The notes beneath the pieces were generated by a model that saw nothing but the letters and a program-made list of their open reading frames with translations, had not been told where the DNA came from and made no database searches. Position numbers and translations under genes: made by a program. 64,000 nucleotides of DNA, taken from positions 1-64,000 of the forward strand of contig JAAXXK010000002.1 of the NCBI GenBank assembly GCA_013334525.1, in the 5' to 3' direction. Within the stretch, counting starts at the first letter, position 1; each line of letters begins with the position of its first letter. Shown here one piece after another: positions 1 to 10,502 of this stretch. This DNA comes from Chlorobiaceae bacterium. GTDB taxonomy: Bacteria > Bacteroidota > Chlorobiia > Chlorobiales > Chlorobiaceae.

Positions 1-1008
1 TTGCACGTAGCCAAGACCAGCATAGGCTTTCTGCAGGTGCAGCGGAATACGGTAGTAGATCACTGAGGGAATACCCGCACGTTTCAAGGCCTCCATTATC
101 TGCTCGCGTTCGGCAGTCGATGAGGCGAGCACCGAGTACTGGGCCCAGCATGATGTGTAGCCTTCAGGCACTTCTGGAACCTGGACGCGCCCTTTGAGGC
201 GGCTGGAATAGGCATCGGCCACGCGCTGGCGCTCGACAAGCTCATCGTCGAAAATGGTCAGTTTCTCGATCAGCACGGCTGCCTGGATCGAGTCGAGGCG
301 GCCGTTGATGCCTATGCGCACGTTCTGGTACTTGTCGTCCCCGTCTCCCTGTCCATGGACCCTGACCGAACGGAGCACCCTGTCGAGCTCGTCGTCGTCG
401 GTAAACACAGCCCCGCCGTCGCCGTAGCATCCGAGCGGCTTGGCCGGGAAGAACGAGGTCGCCCCCACAAGGCCGAAACTGCCGGTGCGCTTGCCGTGGA
501 TGGTGCCGCCGAATCCCTGGGCGGCATCCTCGAGTATCCAGAGCCCATGCAAAGCCGCAACGCTTTCGAGGCGTTCGTAGTCGGCAGGAAGGCCGAAAAG
601 GTCAACGGGAATGATGGCTTTCGGGTTCAACCCTTTGCTGCGGGCCTCCTCGACGGCCGGACCGACAAGGTCGGGGTCGATGTTGAAGGTGCCGGGAAGG
701 ACATCAACGAAAACCGGTGTAGCACCTGCGAGGCTGATCACCTCGGCCGTGGCCACAAAGGTGAACGGAGTGGTAAGCACGGCGTCGCCAGGGCCGATCC
801 CCTTTGCCATGAGCGGCATCAGCAGCGCATCGGTCCCGGAAGAACACGAAACGCAGTGCTTCGTTCCGACATAGGCCGCAAGCTGCTTTTCGAGTTCGAG
901 GACTTCGGGCCCCATGATGTACTGGCCGTGGTCGACGATGGCCTCAATCCGCTGCATGAGGCTCGTGCGGATGCGGTTCTTCTGGGTGATCAGGTCGATG
1001 AACTGCAT
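1..1008 (-). CDS. DegT/DnrJ/EryC1/StrS-family sugar aminotransferase, 3' end outside the window
   Basis: PLP-dependent aminotransferase that would aminate a nucleotide keto-sugar for surface polysaccharide. The frame opens with MQFIDLITQKNRIR and DHGQYIMGPEV, the usual start of WbpE/WlbC-like enzymes that amidate UDP-3-keto-N-acetylglucosaminuronate. The PLP lysine lies in SFFPAKPLGCYGDGG (about residue 190) and the family aspartate in ILEDAAQGFG. The frame stays open to base 1, so the C-terminus is missing. The start is the ATG at 1006-1008, because the next ATG upstream runs straight into a stop. The family is sure; the exact sugar is inference. Confidence 0.85.
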   Translation of the reverse strand, partial: MQFIDLITQKNRIRTSLMQRIEAIVDHGQYIMGPEVLELEKQLAAYVGTKHCVSCSSGTDALLMPLMAKGIGPGDAVLTTPFTFVATAEVISLAGATPVFVDVLPGTFNIDPDLVGPAVEEARSKGLNPKAIIPVDLFGLPADYERLESVAALHGLWILEDAAQGFGGTIHGKRTGSFGLVGATSFFPAKPLGCYGDGGAVFTDDDELDRVLRSVRVHGQGDGDDKYQNVRIGINGRLDSIQAAVLIEKLTIFDDELVERQRVADAYSSRLKGRVQVPEVPEGYTSCWAQYSVLASSTAEREQIMEALKRAGIPSVIYYRIPLHLQKAYAGLGYVQ

Positions 1009-1224
1009 AGGATCTACATGAATGGTGGTTGAAATATGTTGAGCGGTAAAATAAGGATTCCAACGCTCATTACCGCACTGCGCACAGTGCCGGAAATCTG
1101 TATACGCCCCCCGGCTCGCTCCGGGCCATTTTGCCCTGCTGCCGATTTTGCGTACTATTAACTGGCATATAGTAATAAAGGCGCGATGTTCTGCGCAACC
1201 ATCTACAATTGGAAACGGCTTTCA

Positions 1225-2655
1225 ATGAGTTCCATTTACTTCATAGGCATCGGCGGCACGGCCATGGCTTCGGTCGCCGTGGCTCTTTCCCATATGGGCC
1301 ACGCAATCACCGGTTCGGACACGCAGCTCTACCCCCCGATGAGTACCTATCTCGAGAACCACAACATCAGGTACTTCAACGGCTTCTCGGAAAAAAACCT
1401 GGAAGGCACCACCCCGGACCTTGTCGTCGTGGGCAACGCGATCAGCCGGGGAAACCCGGACCTCGAGTATGCGCTCGACAACCGGATGAAGCTCATCTCG
1501 ATGCCTGACCTCGTCAGCCGGGAACTGATCGGCAGCCACACATCGATCGTGGTTGCAGGCACACACGGCAAGACCACAACCACCTCGATCGCGGCATGGC
1601 TGCTCCAGTCAGGCGGCCTTGAGCCGGGATTCCTGATCGGCGGCATCCCTGAAAATTTCGGTGACGGCTGCAGGCCTTCCGGGCTCAGCGAGCCGGGATT
1701 CTTCGTTAGCGAGGGCGATGAATACGACTCGGCTTTTTTCGACAAACGAAGCAAGTTCCTGCTCTACCGCCCCGACATCGCCATAATCAACAACGTCGAG
1801 TTCGATCATGCCGACATCTTCAACTCGCTTGACGAAATAAAGCGAAGCTTCCGGTTGCTGGTCAACCTCGTGCCGCGAAACGGCCTTCTGCTGGTCAACG
1901 GGGACGATCCCGACTCGCTTGACGTAGCATCAAAGGCGCATTGCAAGATTGAACGCTTCGCCCTGAACAGCGATGCAGAGTGGAGTGCGACGGATATTAC
2001 CTCCAGCTCATCGGGCACCTCGTTCACGATCGTCAGGGGCGGACAACCCGAAGGCCGTGTTTCCGTGCCCCTTTTCGGAAACTACAACGTCATGAACGTA
2101 CTGGCCGCCACAGCAGCGGCGATGCATGCCGGTGTCAATTTCGAATCGATAGTGCGGGGCCTTGAGTCGTTCAGGCGCCCGAAACGCAGGATGGAACTTG
2201 TCGGCGAAATGCCGGACGGCATAACACTCATGGAGGATTTCGCGCACCATCCGACCGCGATCCGCCTGACCCTCGGCGCCATCGCGGAGCTTTATCCCGG
2301 CAGGCGCATCGTAGCCTGTTTCGAACCCCGGTCGAACACCACCAGCCGGAATATTTTCCAGCACGAACTCTCCGAATGTTTCAACGATGCATCGGTCGTC
2401 GTGTTCGGCAAGGTCAACCGCCCGGAAAGATACGCGCCTGAAGAACGACTCGATACCGCTCTGCTGTCGGGGCAGCTCGAATCGAAAGGAAAAACCGTCT
2501 TTACCGGCGGAACCGAAGGCCGTGAGTATCCACTGGACATCATTGATTTCCTGGGCGGCTCGATTCTGCCCGGAGACGTAGTCGTACTCCTGAGCAATGG
2601 AAGCTTCAGCAACCTGAAGGAGTTGCTCATAGAATTTTTTATAAAAAATTCATGA
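1225..2655 (+). CDS. mpl: UDP-N-acetylmuramate:L-alanyl-gamma-D-glutamyl-meso-diaminopimelate ligase
   Basis: Cytoplasmic ATP-dependent Mur-ligase-fold enzyme that reattaches recycled tripeptide to UDP-MurNAc. A 476-residue protein, close to the usual length of about 460. It opens with the dinucleotide-like loop FIGIGGTAMA and carries the ATP loop GTHGKTTT at residues 112-119, then GDEYDSAFFD and a Mur C-terminal domain with FAHHPTAI and FEPRSNT. Mpl is favoured over MurC by the opening and by the short spacing from the N-terminal loop to the ATP loop. An upstream in-frame ATG at 1186 adds 13 residues unlike the family, so the start is placed at 1225. It stands alone, with gapA 101 bp downstream. 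Confidence 0.85.
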   Translation: MSSIYFIGIGGTAMASVAVALSHMGHAITGSDTQLYPPMSTYLENHNIRYFNGFSEKNLEGTTPDLVVVGNAISRGNPDLEYALDNRMKLISMPDLVSRELIGSHTSIVVAGTHGKTTTTSIAAWLLQSGGLEPGFLIGGIPENFGDGCRPSGLSEPGFFVSEGDEYDSAFFDKRSKFLLYRPDIAIINNVEFDHADIFNSLDEIKRSFRLLVNLVPRNGLLLVNGDDPDSLDVASKAHCKIERFALNSDAEWSATDITSSSSGTSFTIVRGGQPEGRVSVPLFGNYNVMNVLAATAAAMHAGVNFESIVRGLESFRRPKRRMELVGEMPDGITLMEDFAHHPTAIRLTLGAIAELYPGRRIVACFEPRSNTTSRNIFQHELSECFNDASVVVFGKVNRPERYAPEERLDTALLSGQLESKGKTVFTGGTEGREYPLDIIDFLGGSILPGDVVVLLSNGSFSNLKELLIEFFIKNS

Positions 2656-2735
2656 TAATTTCATCAGCGATGTTCTATCTTGTCAAATTAATTCAGCTGT
2701 ATTTGAATCGTGGAGACACGATTCGGCATTCATAA

Positions 2736-3761
<1,026 letters not shown>

Positions 3762-3788
3762 TTTTTCCCTTCGGAATAATTCCGGAAA

Positions 3789-3818
3789 AAGGGTGCCCCG
3801 AAAAGGCACCCTTTTTTT
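3789..3818 (+). terminator. Intrinsic terminator of gapA
   Basis: A 7-bp perfect stem (GGGTGCC/GGCACCC, extended by A-T pairs), a 7-nt loop and a run of seven T residues, 30 bp after the gapA stop codon. Confidence 0.9.
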
Positions 3819-3927
3819 GTTTCGGGCACGCCGACCCATCAGCATGATATTGGGATTTTGCCGTGAACGTCTTATGTCTTATAATTGAAAGACACTGCCC
3901 TTCCGAAGCAACCAGATTATCCAGCTT

Positions 3928-4401
3928 ATGACCAGTAATATCAACCTGCCCAAGAAGGCCATTATCCTTTATGACAGCCAGAGCGTCGGTGGATCGACCG
4001 ACAGGCTGATCGACTCGATCGGCAGAAAGCTCGCTGAAAAAGGGGCGTATGTGGAAAAAGCCAGATGCAAGGCGTCCGCCGATTACAGTTTCGTCAAGGA
4101 GTTTGACCTCGTCGTACTCGGCGCCCCGATCTACTACCTGCTCGTCGCGTCACAACTCAGCGGAGCACTCTCACGGAGCAACCTGAAACAGGCCCTGAAG
4201 GGCAAAAAAGTGGCCCTGTTCGTCACATGCGGCAGCCCTGAACCCATGGCCCAGTTCCTTTACCTCCCGCAGATCAAAATGCATCTGGAAAATCCTGTGA
4301 TCCTTGTTGAAAAAGTGTTCTCGCCGGACCAGGTGTCCGATCCGTCAGCTGCCGCTGATTTTGTCGGAGACATCACTGAAGCTTTCAGCAAATCCTGTTG
4401 A
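3928..4401 (+). CDS. Flavodoxin-fold protein, first of a tandem pair
   Basis: A 157-residue protein with a flavodoxin-like fold. It opens with a hydrophobic strand and a phosphate-loop-like turn (AIILYDSQSVGGSTDRLID), followed by DLVVLGAPIYYL and VALFVTCGSPEP, the three segments that hold FMN in flavodoxins. The first loop is SVGGSTD rather than the classical T/SxTGNT, so flavin binding is likely but unproven. It is a close paralogue of the next gene, 33 bp downstream on the same strand, but lacks that protein's C-terminal extension. The partner and exact reaction are unknown; an electron-transfer or reductase role is inferred from the fold. Confidence 0.7.
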   Translation: MTSNINLPKKAIILYDSQSVGGSTDRLIDSIGRKLAEKGAYVEKARCKASADYSFVKEFDLVVLGAPIYYLLVASQLSGALSRSNLKQALKGKKVALFVTCGSPEPMAQFLYLPQIKMHLENPVILVEKVFSPDQVSDPSAAADFVGDITEAFSKSC

Positions 4402-4434
4402 TTCAACGAGACTTAAACCCATAAAGTATTACCT

Positions 4435-5088
4435 ATGACCCGCGACAACGACAGGCAGATGAGAGTGATTATCCTCTACGACAGCCGGACGAGTGGCGGC
4501 TCCACCGACAAGCTGATCGACATGATCGGTGAGCAGCTGGCTGAAGCTGGTGCCTACGTCGAAAAAGCCAAGTGCAAGGCAACCGCCGACTACAGTTTCG
4601 TCAGGGATTTCGATGTCATTATCATGGGGGCTCCTGTATACTATCTGGTCGTATCGTCCCAGCTCATCGGCGCCCTGGTCCAGAGCAACCTGAAAAAGTG
4701 CCTGAAAAACAAGAACGTCGCCCTTTTCGTAGCTTGCGGCAGCCCGGAAGCCCTGGCGCTCGGTCTCTATCTTCCTCAATTGAAAATCCACCTGATCAGG
4801 AACAAAATCCTTTCCGAGAAGATTTTTGCACCCCATCAGATGACTGACCCCGACTCTGTCGGCGACTTTGTTGAAGAAATCGAAGAGGGATACAAGAAAA
4901 CCTTAAGGCCACGATTCGGCGGCGACCTTGAATGGAGCGATGAAGCTGCAGAAATGCTCAACCAGATGCCCTCGATGTTCAGCAACAAGATCAGGTCTGC
5001 ATTGACGACCTATGCAAAGCAGAACGGAATCAAGGTCATCACCCTCGAAGTGCTCGATCAGGCCAGATCCAGCCCAATGGGGTTCTGA
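4435..5088 (+). CDS. Flavodoxin-fold protein fused to a protochlorophyllide-reductase (PCP_red-type) C-terminal domain
   Basis: A 217-residue protein. Residues 1-150 repeat the flavodoxin fold of the preceding gene (RVIILYDSRTSGGSTDK, DVIIMGAPVYYLV, VALFVACGSPEA). Residues about 160-215 are an extra domain starting LEWSDEAAEMLNQMPSMF and running through IRSALTTYAKQNG to ITLEVLDQAR. That pattern is the short C-terminal domain of BchB/ChlB, the 57-kDa subunit of light-independent protochlorophyllide reductase. The ATG at 4459 would still leave an intact flavodoxin strand. A link to tetrapyrrole or redox chemistry is inferred from the domain alone; no other bch gene lies beside it. Confidence 0.7.
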   Translation: MTRDNDRQMRVIILYDSRTSGGSTDKLIDMIGEQLAEAGAYVEKAKCKATADYSFVRDFDVIIMGAPVYYLVVSSQLIGALVQSNLKKCLKNKNVALFVACGSPEALALGLYLPQLKIHLIRNKILSEKIFAPHQMTDPDSVGDFVEEIEEGYKKTLRPRFGGDLEWSDEAAEMLNQMPSMFSNKIRSALTTYAKQNGIKVITLEVLDQARSSPMGF

Positions 5089-5151
5089 ACAGAGAAATTC
5101 CATGGAGATCCATACGAGGCTGTCTCAAACGGACAATAATGACTGAAAAAT

Positions 5152-5178
5152 GGCTACCTGAAAAGGTGGCCTCTTTTC
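5152..5178 (+). terminator. Probable intrinsic terminator after the flavodoxin pair
   Basis: A 7-bp stem (GGCTACC/GGTGGCC, one G-T pair) with a T-rich tail CTCTTTT, 64 bp after the stop of the 4435-5088 gene. Confidence 0.65.
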
Positions 5179-5385
5179 ATTTACATGCTCATTCTACATT
5201 AAAATAAGCTTTGTATTCGTGCCTCCCTTGAGGGCAGGGTCGCTTTCTGTGCTCCGTCCACCTTACGATTAAGGTCGGTTCGCGAACCGCCCCTGCACAA
5301 AAATAAACAGAGTTGCTTTTAAGTGTTGTGCTTATGATTGGCAGATTATGAATCGAGCAGTTGCCCGGCGCCCCCTGCAAACGAC
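5179..5385. other. Intergenic stretch with no convincing gene
   Basis: This lies between convergent transcription units. It holds a perfect 14-bp palindrome CGGTTCGCGAACCG at 5276-5289. The only frame, 62 codons on the minus strand, has no recognisable protein features. Just before it, at 5117-5130, is GAGGCTGTCTCAAA, a string common at insertion-sequence ends, but no matching far end or transposase was found. Confidence 0.4.
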
Positions 5386-5427
5386 AAAAGGCTGCCTCAT
5401 TTCGACTTATGAGGCAGCCCCTTTTCT
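5386..5427. terminator. Bidirectional intrinsic terminator between the flavodoxin pair and dnaJ
   Basis: A 12-bp perfect stem (GGCTGCCTCAT... paired with ...ATGAGGCAGCC) around a short loop, with A residues on the left and T residues on the right. It can stop transcripts from both sides and sits 50 bp past the dnaJ stop. Confidence 0.85.
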
Positions 5428-5476
5428 TTGAAACGCTCTTTTCAAAAGGCAGAATAACACAACAAGATCAGTTTGA

Positions 5477-6679
5477 TCAACTGAAGATGTCCTTGGCCTT
5501 CTCAAAAATACTTTTCTCGTGCTCGCTATCGCTGGTGACCGGACAAATTCCTGACGATTTCTTCAACTCCTTGAGCAACTCCCTGTCTTTGCCGGAAACA
5601 TCCTTCGGCACAAATACATTAACCCTGACATACTGATCTCCGAAGCCGCCGCCTTTCAGGTGGCCGATCCCCTTGCCCGAGATGCGAAGCATCGTGTTCG
5701 GCTGGGTGGCCGGCGGAATGGTCAGCTTGATATGGCCTTCAAGGGTCGGTACGTCAATCTTGGTGCCCATGACCAGATCAGGGAAGCCGACAGAGAGGTC
5801 ATAGATGATGTCGTCACCGCTGCGATTGAACAGTTCATGCGGGATCTCCTCCAGCACCACGATCAGGTCTCCGCTGACCCCACCCCTCGGACCGGCATTG
5901 CCCTGTCCCCTGAGGGTCAGGTAGTTACCGTCCTGCACACCTGCGGGGACATTGATCTTGACGGTCACTTCACCCTGCTTGATCCCTTCGCCGTAACATG
6001 AGGTGCAGCGGTCCTTGACCACCTGGCCTTCGCCGCCGCAGGTCGGGCATGCCGCAATGTTGACGAACTGGCCGAACATGGTTTTGGACGCCTGGCGAAC
6101 CTCACCGGTTCCATGGCAGGTCTGGCAGGTCTCGGCCTTGCCTGATTTCGAGCCGCTGCCGCCGCACTCCTGGCAAGCGATCTGTTTCTTGATCTTGAGT
6201 GTCTTCTCGACGCCTTTGGCAATCTCTTCGAGAGTAAGCTTGAGACGGATTTTAAGATCGGTGCCATGGATGCCTGCCGAAGCGCGACTCCTGCGGCCGC
6301 CTCCGGAAAATCCTCCGCCGAACATATCCTCAAATGGTGATCCACCACCCCTTCGACCGCCACCACCACCACCGAACATGTCGTTGAAAGCGCTGAATAT
6401 GTCGTTGATATCGCCGTACCCTGCACCAGGCTGTCCTCCTGAAGAGGCCGCAGACGATCCAACGCCCGCATGACCGAACTGGTCGTAACGGCGTCGCTTG
6501 TCGTCGTTGCTCAAAACCTCGTATGCTTCGTTGACCTCCTTGAAATGCTCCTCCGCATCCTTGTTGTCGGGATTCTTGTCCGGATGGTATTTGAGGGCCA
6601 GTTTCCTGTAGGCCTTCTTTATTTCGTCCTTGTCGGCAGAACGTCCGACGCCAAGAACTTCGTAGTAATCTCTCTTCAT
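5477..6679 (-). CDS. dnaJ: Chaperone DnaJ (Hsp40)
   Basis: Co-chaperone that delivers unfolded proteins to DnaK and stimulates its ATPase. At 400 residues all domains are present: an N-terminal J domain with the HPD tripeptide in KYHPDKNP, a Gly/Phe-rich linker, four zinc motifs ([32 protein letters not shown]) and the C-terminal substrate-binding region. It is the last gene of a leftward hrcA-grpE-dnaJ operon, 39 bp after grpE, and is followed by a strong terminator. dnaK is not in the window. Confidence 0.97.
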   Translation of the reverse strand: MKRDYYEVLGVGRSADKDEIKKAYRKLALKYHPDKNPDNKDAEEHFKEVNEAYEVLSNDDKRRRYDQFGHAGVGSSAASSGGQPGAGYGDINDIFSAFNDMFGGGGGGRRGGGSPFEDMFGGGFSGGGRRSRASAGIHGTDLKIRLKLTLEEIAKGVEKTLKIKKQIACQECGGSGSKSGKAETCQTCHGTGEVRQASKTMFGQFVNIAACPTCGGEGQVVKDRCTSCYGEGIKQGEVTVKINVPAGVQDGNYLTLRGQGNAGPRGGVSGDLIVVLEEIPHELFNRSGDDIIYDLSVGFPDLVMGTKIDVPTLEGHIKLTIPPATQPNTMLRISGKGIGHLKGGGFGDQYVRVNVFVPKDVSGKDRELLKELKKSSGICPVTSDSEHEKSIFEKAKDIFS

Positions 6680-6718
6680 CGTGTTTCTCTGAATCTATAG
6701 ACGTTAATTCGTTACTGC

Positions 6719-7309
6719 TTACCTGGCGACGATGACTTTGGCATGCCTGATCACCCTGTCGCCAATCGTATATCCTGTCTGGTAATCCTCGATGATGGTA
6801 TCGGGTTCGACTCCCGGTGCATCGATCTGGGTAATGGCCTCATGGAAATTGACGTCAAGGATCTTGCCTTTCGACTCGATCTCCCTGACCCCTTTGCCTT
6901 CAAGCCAGGTGCTGAAGTTTTTCCTGATAAGCTCCACCCCTTCGGTAAACGGCCTGGCTTCCGCCATGGCCTGCAGTTCAGCAGGGATGTGGTGCATAAG
7001 GCGCTTCAGGTCGTCGAGTATAGGCAAAAGATCCCGCACATTGTTTTCCAGCGTACGCGAGGAAGCAAGCGCGGCTTCCCTCTCCTTCTGTTTCCTGAAA
7101 TTCTCGAACTCTGCCGCACGGCGGAGCAACTCCCCGCGCAGCTTGGCTACCTGCTCGTTGAGCGTTACTATTTCTGCTTCCATATCTGCCGACGTCGGGG
7201 AGGCAAGACCCGCATGTTCCCCTGAAACCTGCCCTTCATATGTTCCTTCAGCCTCTGTAGCCATCTTTTCCTGTATCTCTTCCTGGCGATGCGTTTCTTT
7301 TTTTGTCAT
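6719..7309 (-). CDS. grpE: Nucleotide exchange factor GrpE
   Basis: Releases ADP from DnaK to reset the chaperone cycle. The 196-residue protein has an acidic, low-complexity N-terminus, a long helix ([19 protein letters not shown] then [15 protein letters not shown]) and the beta-domain ending in [20 protein letters not shown], which matches the GrpE signature. It lies 22 bp after hrcA and 39 bp before dnaJ, clearly in one heat-shock operon. Confidence 0.95.
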   Translation of the reverse strand: MTKKETHRQEEIQEKMATEAEGTYEGQVSGEHAGLASPTSADMEAEIVTLNEQVAKLRGELLRRAAEFENFRKQKEREAALASSRTLENNVRDLLPILDDLKRLMHHIPAELQAMAEARPFTEGVELIRKNFSTWLEGKGVREIESKGKILDVNFHEAITQIDAPGVEPDTIIEDYQTGYTIGDRVIRHAKVIVAR

Positions 7310-7331
7310 GGTTTAAGGCAATCGTTGATAT

Positions 7332-8402
7332 TTAGTTATTGTCCGACAGGGCCGCCGACAGGCAACCGGCCATGTAGTTCACCACACGTACAGCGTGTTC
7401 ATAATCCATCCGCTTGGGTCCGAGAATCCCGATTTTTCCAACCATCTTCCCTGCATAGTATGGAGAGGAAACGATCGTCAGATCGGCCGCCGTTTCGGCC
7501 CTGTTTTCCGTTCCTATGCTGATGACGACCTCGCGGTCACGCCTCGAAAGGATCGGGAAATTACCGACATCGTCGACGAGCTTGGCCATGCCGAACTTGT
7601 CTTCGATCATGGTGATGATATCGCGGACTTTCTGCGGTTGCTTGAACTCAGGCTGGTCGACGATATACTCGGTACCCGATATATAGAGATGCTCCAGAAT
7701 CGACGATTCATCGAAAAGCGTATCAGCCGCCCCAACGATGCTGTTCATGAGGCCCCGTTCACCCTTGCAATCAGAGAGGCGCCGTGCGATGGTATTGCGT
7801 ATTTCGTCGAGCGTAAGGCCTGAAAGGCGTTCATTCAGGATATCGACCACGGCATCGATCTTCTGCCGGGAAATTTCAGCAGTCAGCTCCATGACAATGG
7901 TTTTGACAAACAGCGACTGGATGGCTATGACCACCATGATCCTTGTCGAGCTCAGCAGCACCATGTCAAGCCGCTCGAACACTGCATTGGAAAGCCTTGG
8001 GGGAAGCACTACGCCGAGCTGCCTCGAAATGCTCCCAAGCACCCTTGCGGCCGTACCTAGTACATCGGCAGATGTGCCTTTCAGTTCGCTTCCACGCTGT
8101 CCGAAATTGTCGTCGATCATCTTCTTGTCGCCCTCGTCGATCCTGCTGACATTCATGATCAGGTCGACGTAATACCGGTATCCCTTGTCGGTCGGCACTC
8201 TTCCCGCAGAGGTATGGGGCTGGCTGATGAAGCCGTCAGCCTCAAGATCGGCCATCACATTGCGAATGGTGGCATCCGACAGGCCAAGGTTGTAGTTGCG
8301 TGCTATGGTGCGTGAGCCTACCGGCGTCGCAGAGACGACATAAGATTGTATGATGATGCCGAGAACCTGCCGCTCGCGCAGGGACAAATCACGATAAATC
8401 AT
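7332..8402 (-). CDS. hrcA: Heat-inducible transcription repressor HrcA
   Basis: Repressor of class I heat-shock genes. The N-terminal winged helix holds [43 protein letters not shown] and [19 protein letters not shown], all hallmark HrcA segments; a GAF-like domain follows. A longer frame up to 8498 exists, but its extra 32 residues are unlike HrcA, so the start is placed at the ATG at 8400-8402, giving 356 residues. No classical CIRCE operator (TTAGCACTC-N9-GAGTGCTAA) is seen upstream; a different inverted repeat is present at 8446-8467. Confidence 0.93.
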   Translation of the reverse strand: MIYRDLSLRERQVLGIIIQSYVVSATPVGSRTIARNYNLGLSDATIRNVMADLEADGFISQPHTSAGRVPTDKGYRYYVDLIMNVSRIDEGDKKMIDDNFGQRGSELKGTSADVLGTAARVLGSISRQLGVVLPPRLSNAVFERLDMVLLSSTRIMVVIAIQSLFVKTIVMELTAEISRQKIDAVVDILNERLSGLTLDEIRNTIARRLSDCKGERGLMNSIVGAADTLFDESSILEHLYISGTEYIVDQPEFKQPQKVRDIITMIEDKFGMAKLVDDVGNFPILSRRDREVVISIGTENRAETAADLTIVSSPYYAGKMVGKIGILGPKRMDYEHAVRVVNYMAGCLSAALSDNN

Positions 8403-8445
8403 CGGGTAAATAACCTGTACTTGAACTGAAACCGCCTGTCCGAAA

Positions 8446-8467
8446 AACCGTTGGAAAATCAACGGTT
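8446..8467. promoter_or_regulatory. Inverted repeat upstream of hrcA
   Basis: Perfect 7-bp arms AACCGTT/AACGGTT around 8 bp, centred about 55 bp before the hrcA start. The position suits an operator for the hrcA-grpE-dnaJ operon, but the sequence is not a CIRCE element. Function is inferred from position only. Confidence 0.35.
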
Positions 8468-8642
8468 CAAAATCCCGCCCGCCCCTGCCGTTGCTCATGT
8501 CTCAACAACGCAGAAAGCCCGATAGTTGCCAAGGCAAGGCACCGCCATCAATCCCTCGGGGGAAGGATCTGGCCGCACATCATACCGGCGGCAGATAATA
8601 TACATAAAAGTGAATGAACCGCAGAAATCCGCTTCCGCATCG

Positions 8643-9524
8643 TTAACCGACGATGCAGGACAACGCCCGGTCAAGTCCTCCGTAATCCTGAACAACCCGA
8701 ATCTGCCCAAAGCCTGACAGCAGCAGGTTTCTGACCCCCTCGGCACCATCGGCATGCAGTTCGAAACAAAGCACGCCCCCCTTCCGGACAAGTTTCGATG
8801 CCATGGAGGCAATGCTCCGGTAGTACTCGAACCCCTCGGGCGCGACAAGCGCAAGGCGCGGTTCGTAAAGCCTGACCTCATCCTGGAGTGTCGCCCATTC
8901 AGGCTCCGGAATATAGGGCGGATTGGATATGACCATGTCGAAAGGGACGCCAACCGCTTCGACGAAAGAGGGATCGAGTGCGTCGGCCTGGACAAATCGA
9001 ATGCGATCGGCCACCCCATGGGCTTGTGCATTGCGCTGGGCGACGCCCAGTGCATCAGTCGAAATGTCGACAGCCGTGAGGTGCGACCCCGGAATCCGGA
9101 GGGCGAGGGTCACGGCGATGCAGCCGCTGCCGGTGCCGATGTCCAGGATACTGGGCCCCTGTCCGACAGGAAGCGTGATTGCTGAAAGACGCTCCATGCC
9201 GTCTTCAAGTACCAGTTCGGTTTCCGGCCGTGGAATCAGCACCCGCCCGTCGACTTCAAACCGGTAACCGTAAAAAAAAGACTCACCTACGATATACTGA
9301 ACCGGGCGCCCCTGAAGCCTTTGGCGGGTGCTCTCACGAAACCTTTCCAACTCTTTTGGCGAAACCGGGCGATCATGGTTGAGGTAGAGTTGCAGACGTT
9401 CCAGGCCGAGCACATTGCCCAGCAGCAGCTCAGCCGACAGGCGCGGCTCATCGACTTTCCGCTCCGTAAAAAACGCTATCGTGGTCTTCAGGAGATCAAC
9501 GACATTCCACTCTTTTTCAGCCAT
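8643..9524 (-). CDS. prmC: Peptide chain release factor N5-glutamine methyltransferase
   Basis: Methylates the glutamine of the GGQ motif in release factors 1 and 2, using S-adenosylmethionine. The 293-residue protein has the small N-terminal helical domain, the SAM loop ILDIGTGSGCIAV and the catalytic NPPY in DMVISNPPYIPEPE, preceded by IPRPETELV, all diagnostic of PrmC/HemK. It is upstream of hrcA on the same strand but separated by 240 bp, so a shared transcript is uncertain. Confidence 0.95.
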   Translation of the reverse strand: MAEKEWNVVDLLKTTIAFFTERKVDEPRLSAELLLGNVLGLERLQLYLNHDRPVSPKELERFRESTRQRLQGRPVQYIVGESFFYGYRFEVDGRVLIPRPETELVLEDGMERLSAITLPVGQGPSILDIGTGSGCIAVTLALRIPGSHLTAVDISTDALGVAQRNAQAHGVADRIRFVQADALDPSFVEAVGVPFDMVISNPPYIPEPEWATLQDEVRLYEPRLALVAPEGFEYYRSIASMASKLVRKGGVLCFELHADGAEGVRNLLLSGFGQIRVVQDYGGLDRALSCIVG

Positions 9525-9708
9525 AGGTACACATTTCGTTCGTTATCCTTTATCCCGTCATTTAAGGTACGACCTTTTCCTCCATCGCCTCGCCTGCCCA
9601 GAGAGGAAAAAAGGTCACATTCGGGCAGATTCTTTTTCGATATTTCCTTAGTTTGAAAAGAGGGTTCGCCATGAACCCGGCATAATCGACAAAACTCGAC
9701 TGAAACCC

Positions 9709-10449
9709 ATGAAAAACCTGTACCTCTTTACGATAGCCCTGCTGCTCATGATGCTGACAACTGCCCAAAACGCTCCGGCAGCGTTCACGGGGCAGATGGA
9801 CATGAGGCTTACCATGCCAAACGGAACGGCCGATATCACCTACCTGTTCGGTCAAAGGAACCAGCGCATGGATATGACCATGAAGCTCGACAAGATTCCT
9901 GAACCGCTCAAAACGACCGTCATCACCAGGAGCGCCAAACCCGACGAAGCCACCATCGTCAACCACCGTAACCGGACATGGAGCATCGTGAACCTGAGGA
10001 CGGCCGCCGAAGCCGCCACGCTGATCGATTTCGACAACAACTATCGCTTCAGCCGGGTCGGGACCGAAACCATCAAGGGATACCAGTGCGAACATGTCCA
10101 GCTCTTCAGCAGCACCGAAAAACTTGACCTCTGGATATCCAGGGGCCTTGCCGACTTTTCGACGTTCAGGCTCCTGCAGTCCCAGAACCCGAGGCTCTCA
10201 AACACTGCCCTGTCCAGGACACTTGAAAAAAACGGAATCGAAGGATTCCCTGTCCGCATAATCCAGAAAAACGACAACGGGCTTTATGTCATGGAGCTCA
10301 CCGGCATTTCGACGAAGTCGGTTCCCGAATTCAAGTTCGTCGTACCGGCACGCTATACCAAAACCCAACCGGAGCAGCCTGCCGTCGACGGCAACCAGAA
10401 AAAACACCTCCGGTCACTCATGGAAAAAATGAAGGATTTTGAGAAGTGA
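9709..10449 (+). CDS. Exported DUF4412-type protein
   Basis: A 246-residue protein with an N-terminal signal peptide (LYLFTIALLLMMLTTA, likely cut near AAFTG) and a mature part rich in beta strands. The segments QMDMRLTMPNGTADITYLF, DYNNxYRFSRVGTETIKGYQCEHVQLF-like strands and a C-terminal FKFVVPARY resemble DUF4412 proteins, a periplasmic lipoprotein-carrier-like fold of unknown function. It lies 53 bp upstream of proS on the same strand. No catalytic residues are recognised. Confidence 0.65.
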   Translation: MKNLYLFTIALLLMMLTTAQNAPAAFTGQMDMRLTMPNGTADITYLFGQRNQRMDMTMKLDKIPEPLKTTVITRSAKPDEATIVNHRNRTWSIVNLRTAAEAATLIDFDNNYRFSRVGTETIKGYQCEHVQLFSSTEKLDLWISRGLADFSTFRLLQSQNPRLSNTALSRTLEKNGIEGFPVRIIQKNDNGLYVMELTGISTKSVPEFKFVVPARYTKTQPEQPAVDGNQKKHLRSLMEKMKDFEK

Positions 10450-10502
10450 GTCACTATATTTTCCGGACTTTTCCCATCAATATTTAACTCAAGAGCGTAA
10501 CC

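Noticed and set aside
355-1032. 225-codon plus-strand frame
   Set aside because: It lies opposite the sugar aminotransferase and has no family features; its length comes from GC-rich codon use on the other strand.
5117-5130. GAGGCTGTCTCAAA as an insertion-sequence end
   Set aside because: No inverted partner, target duplication or transposase within reach.
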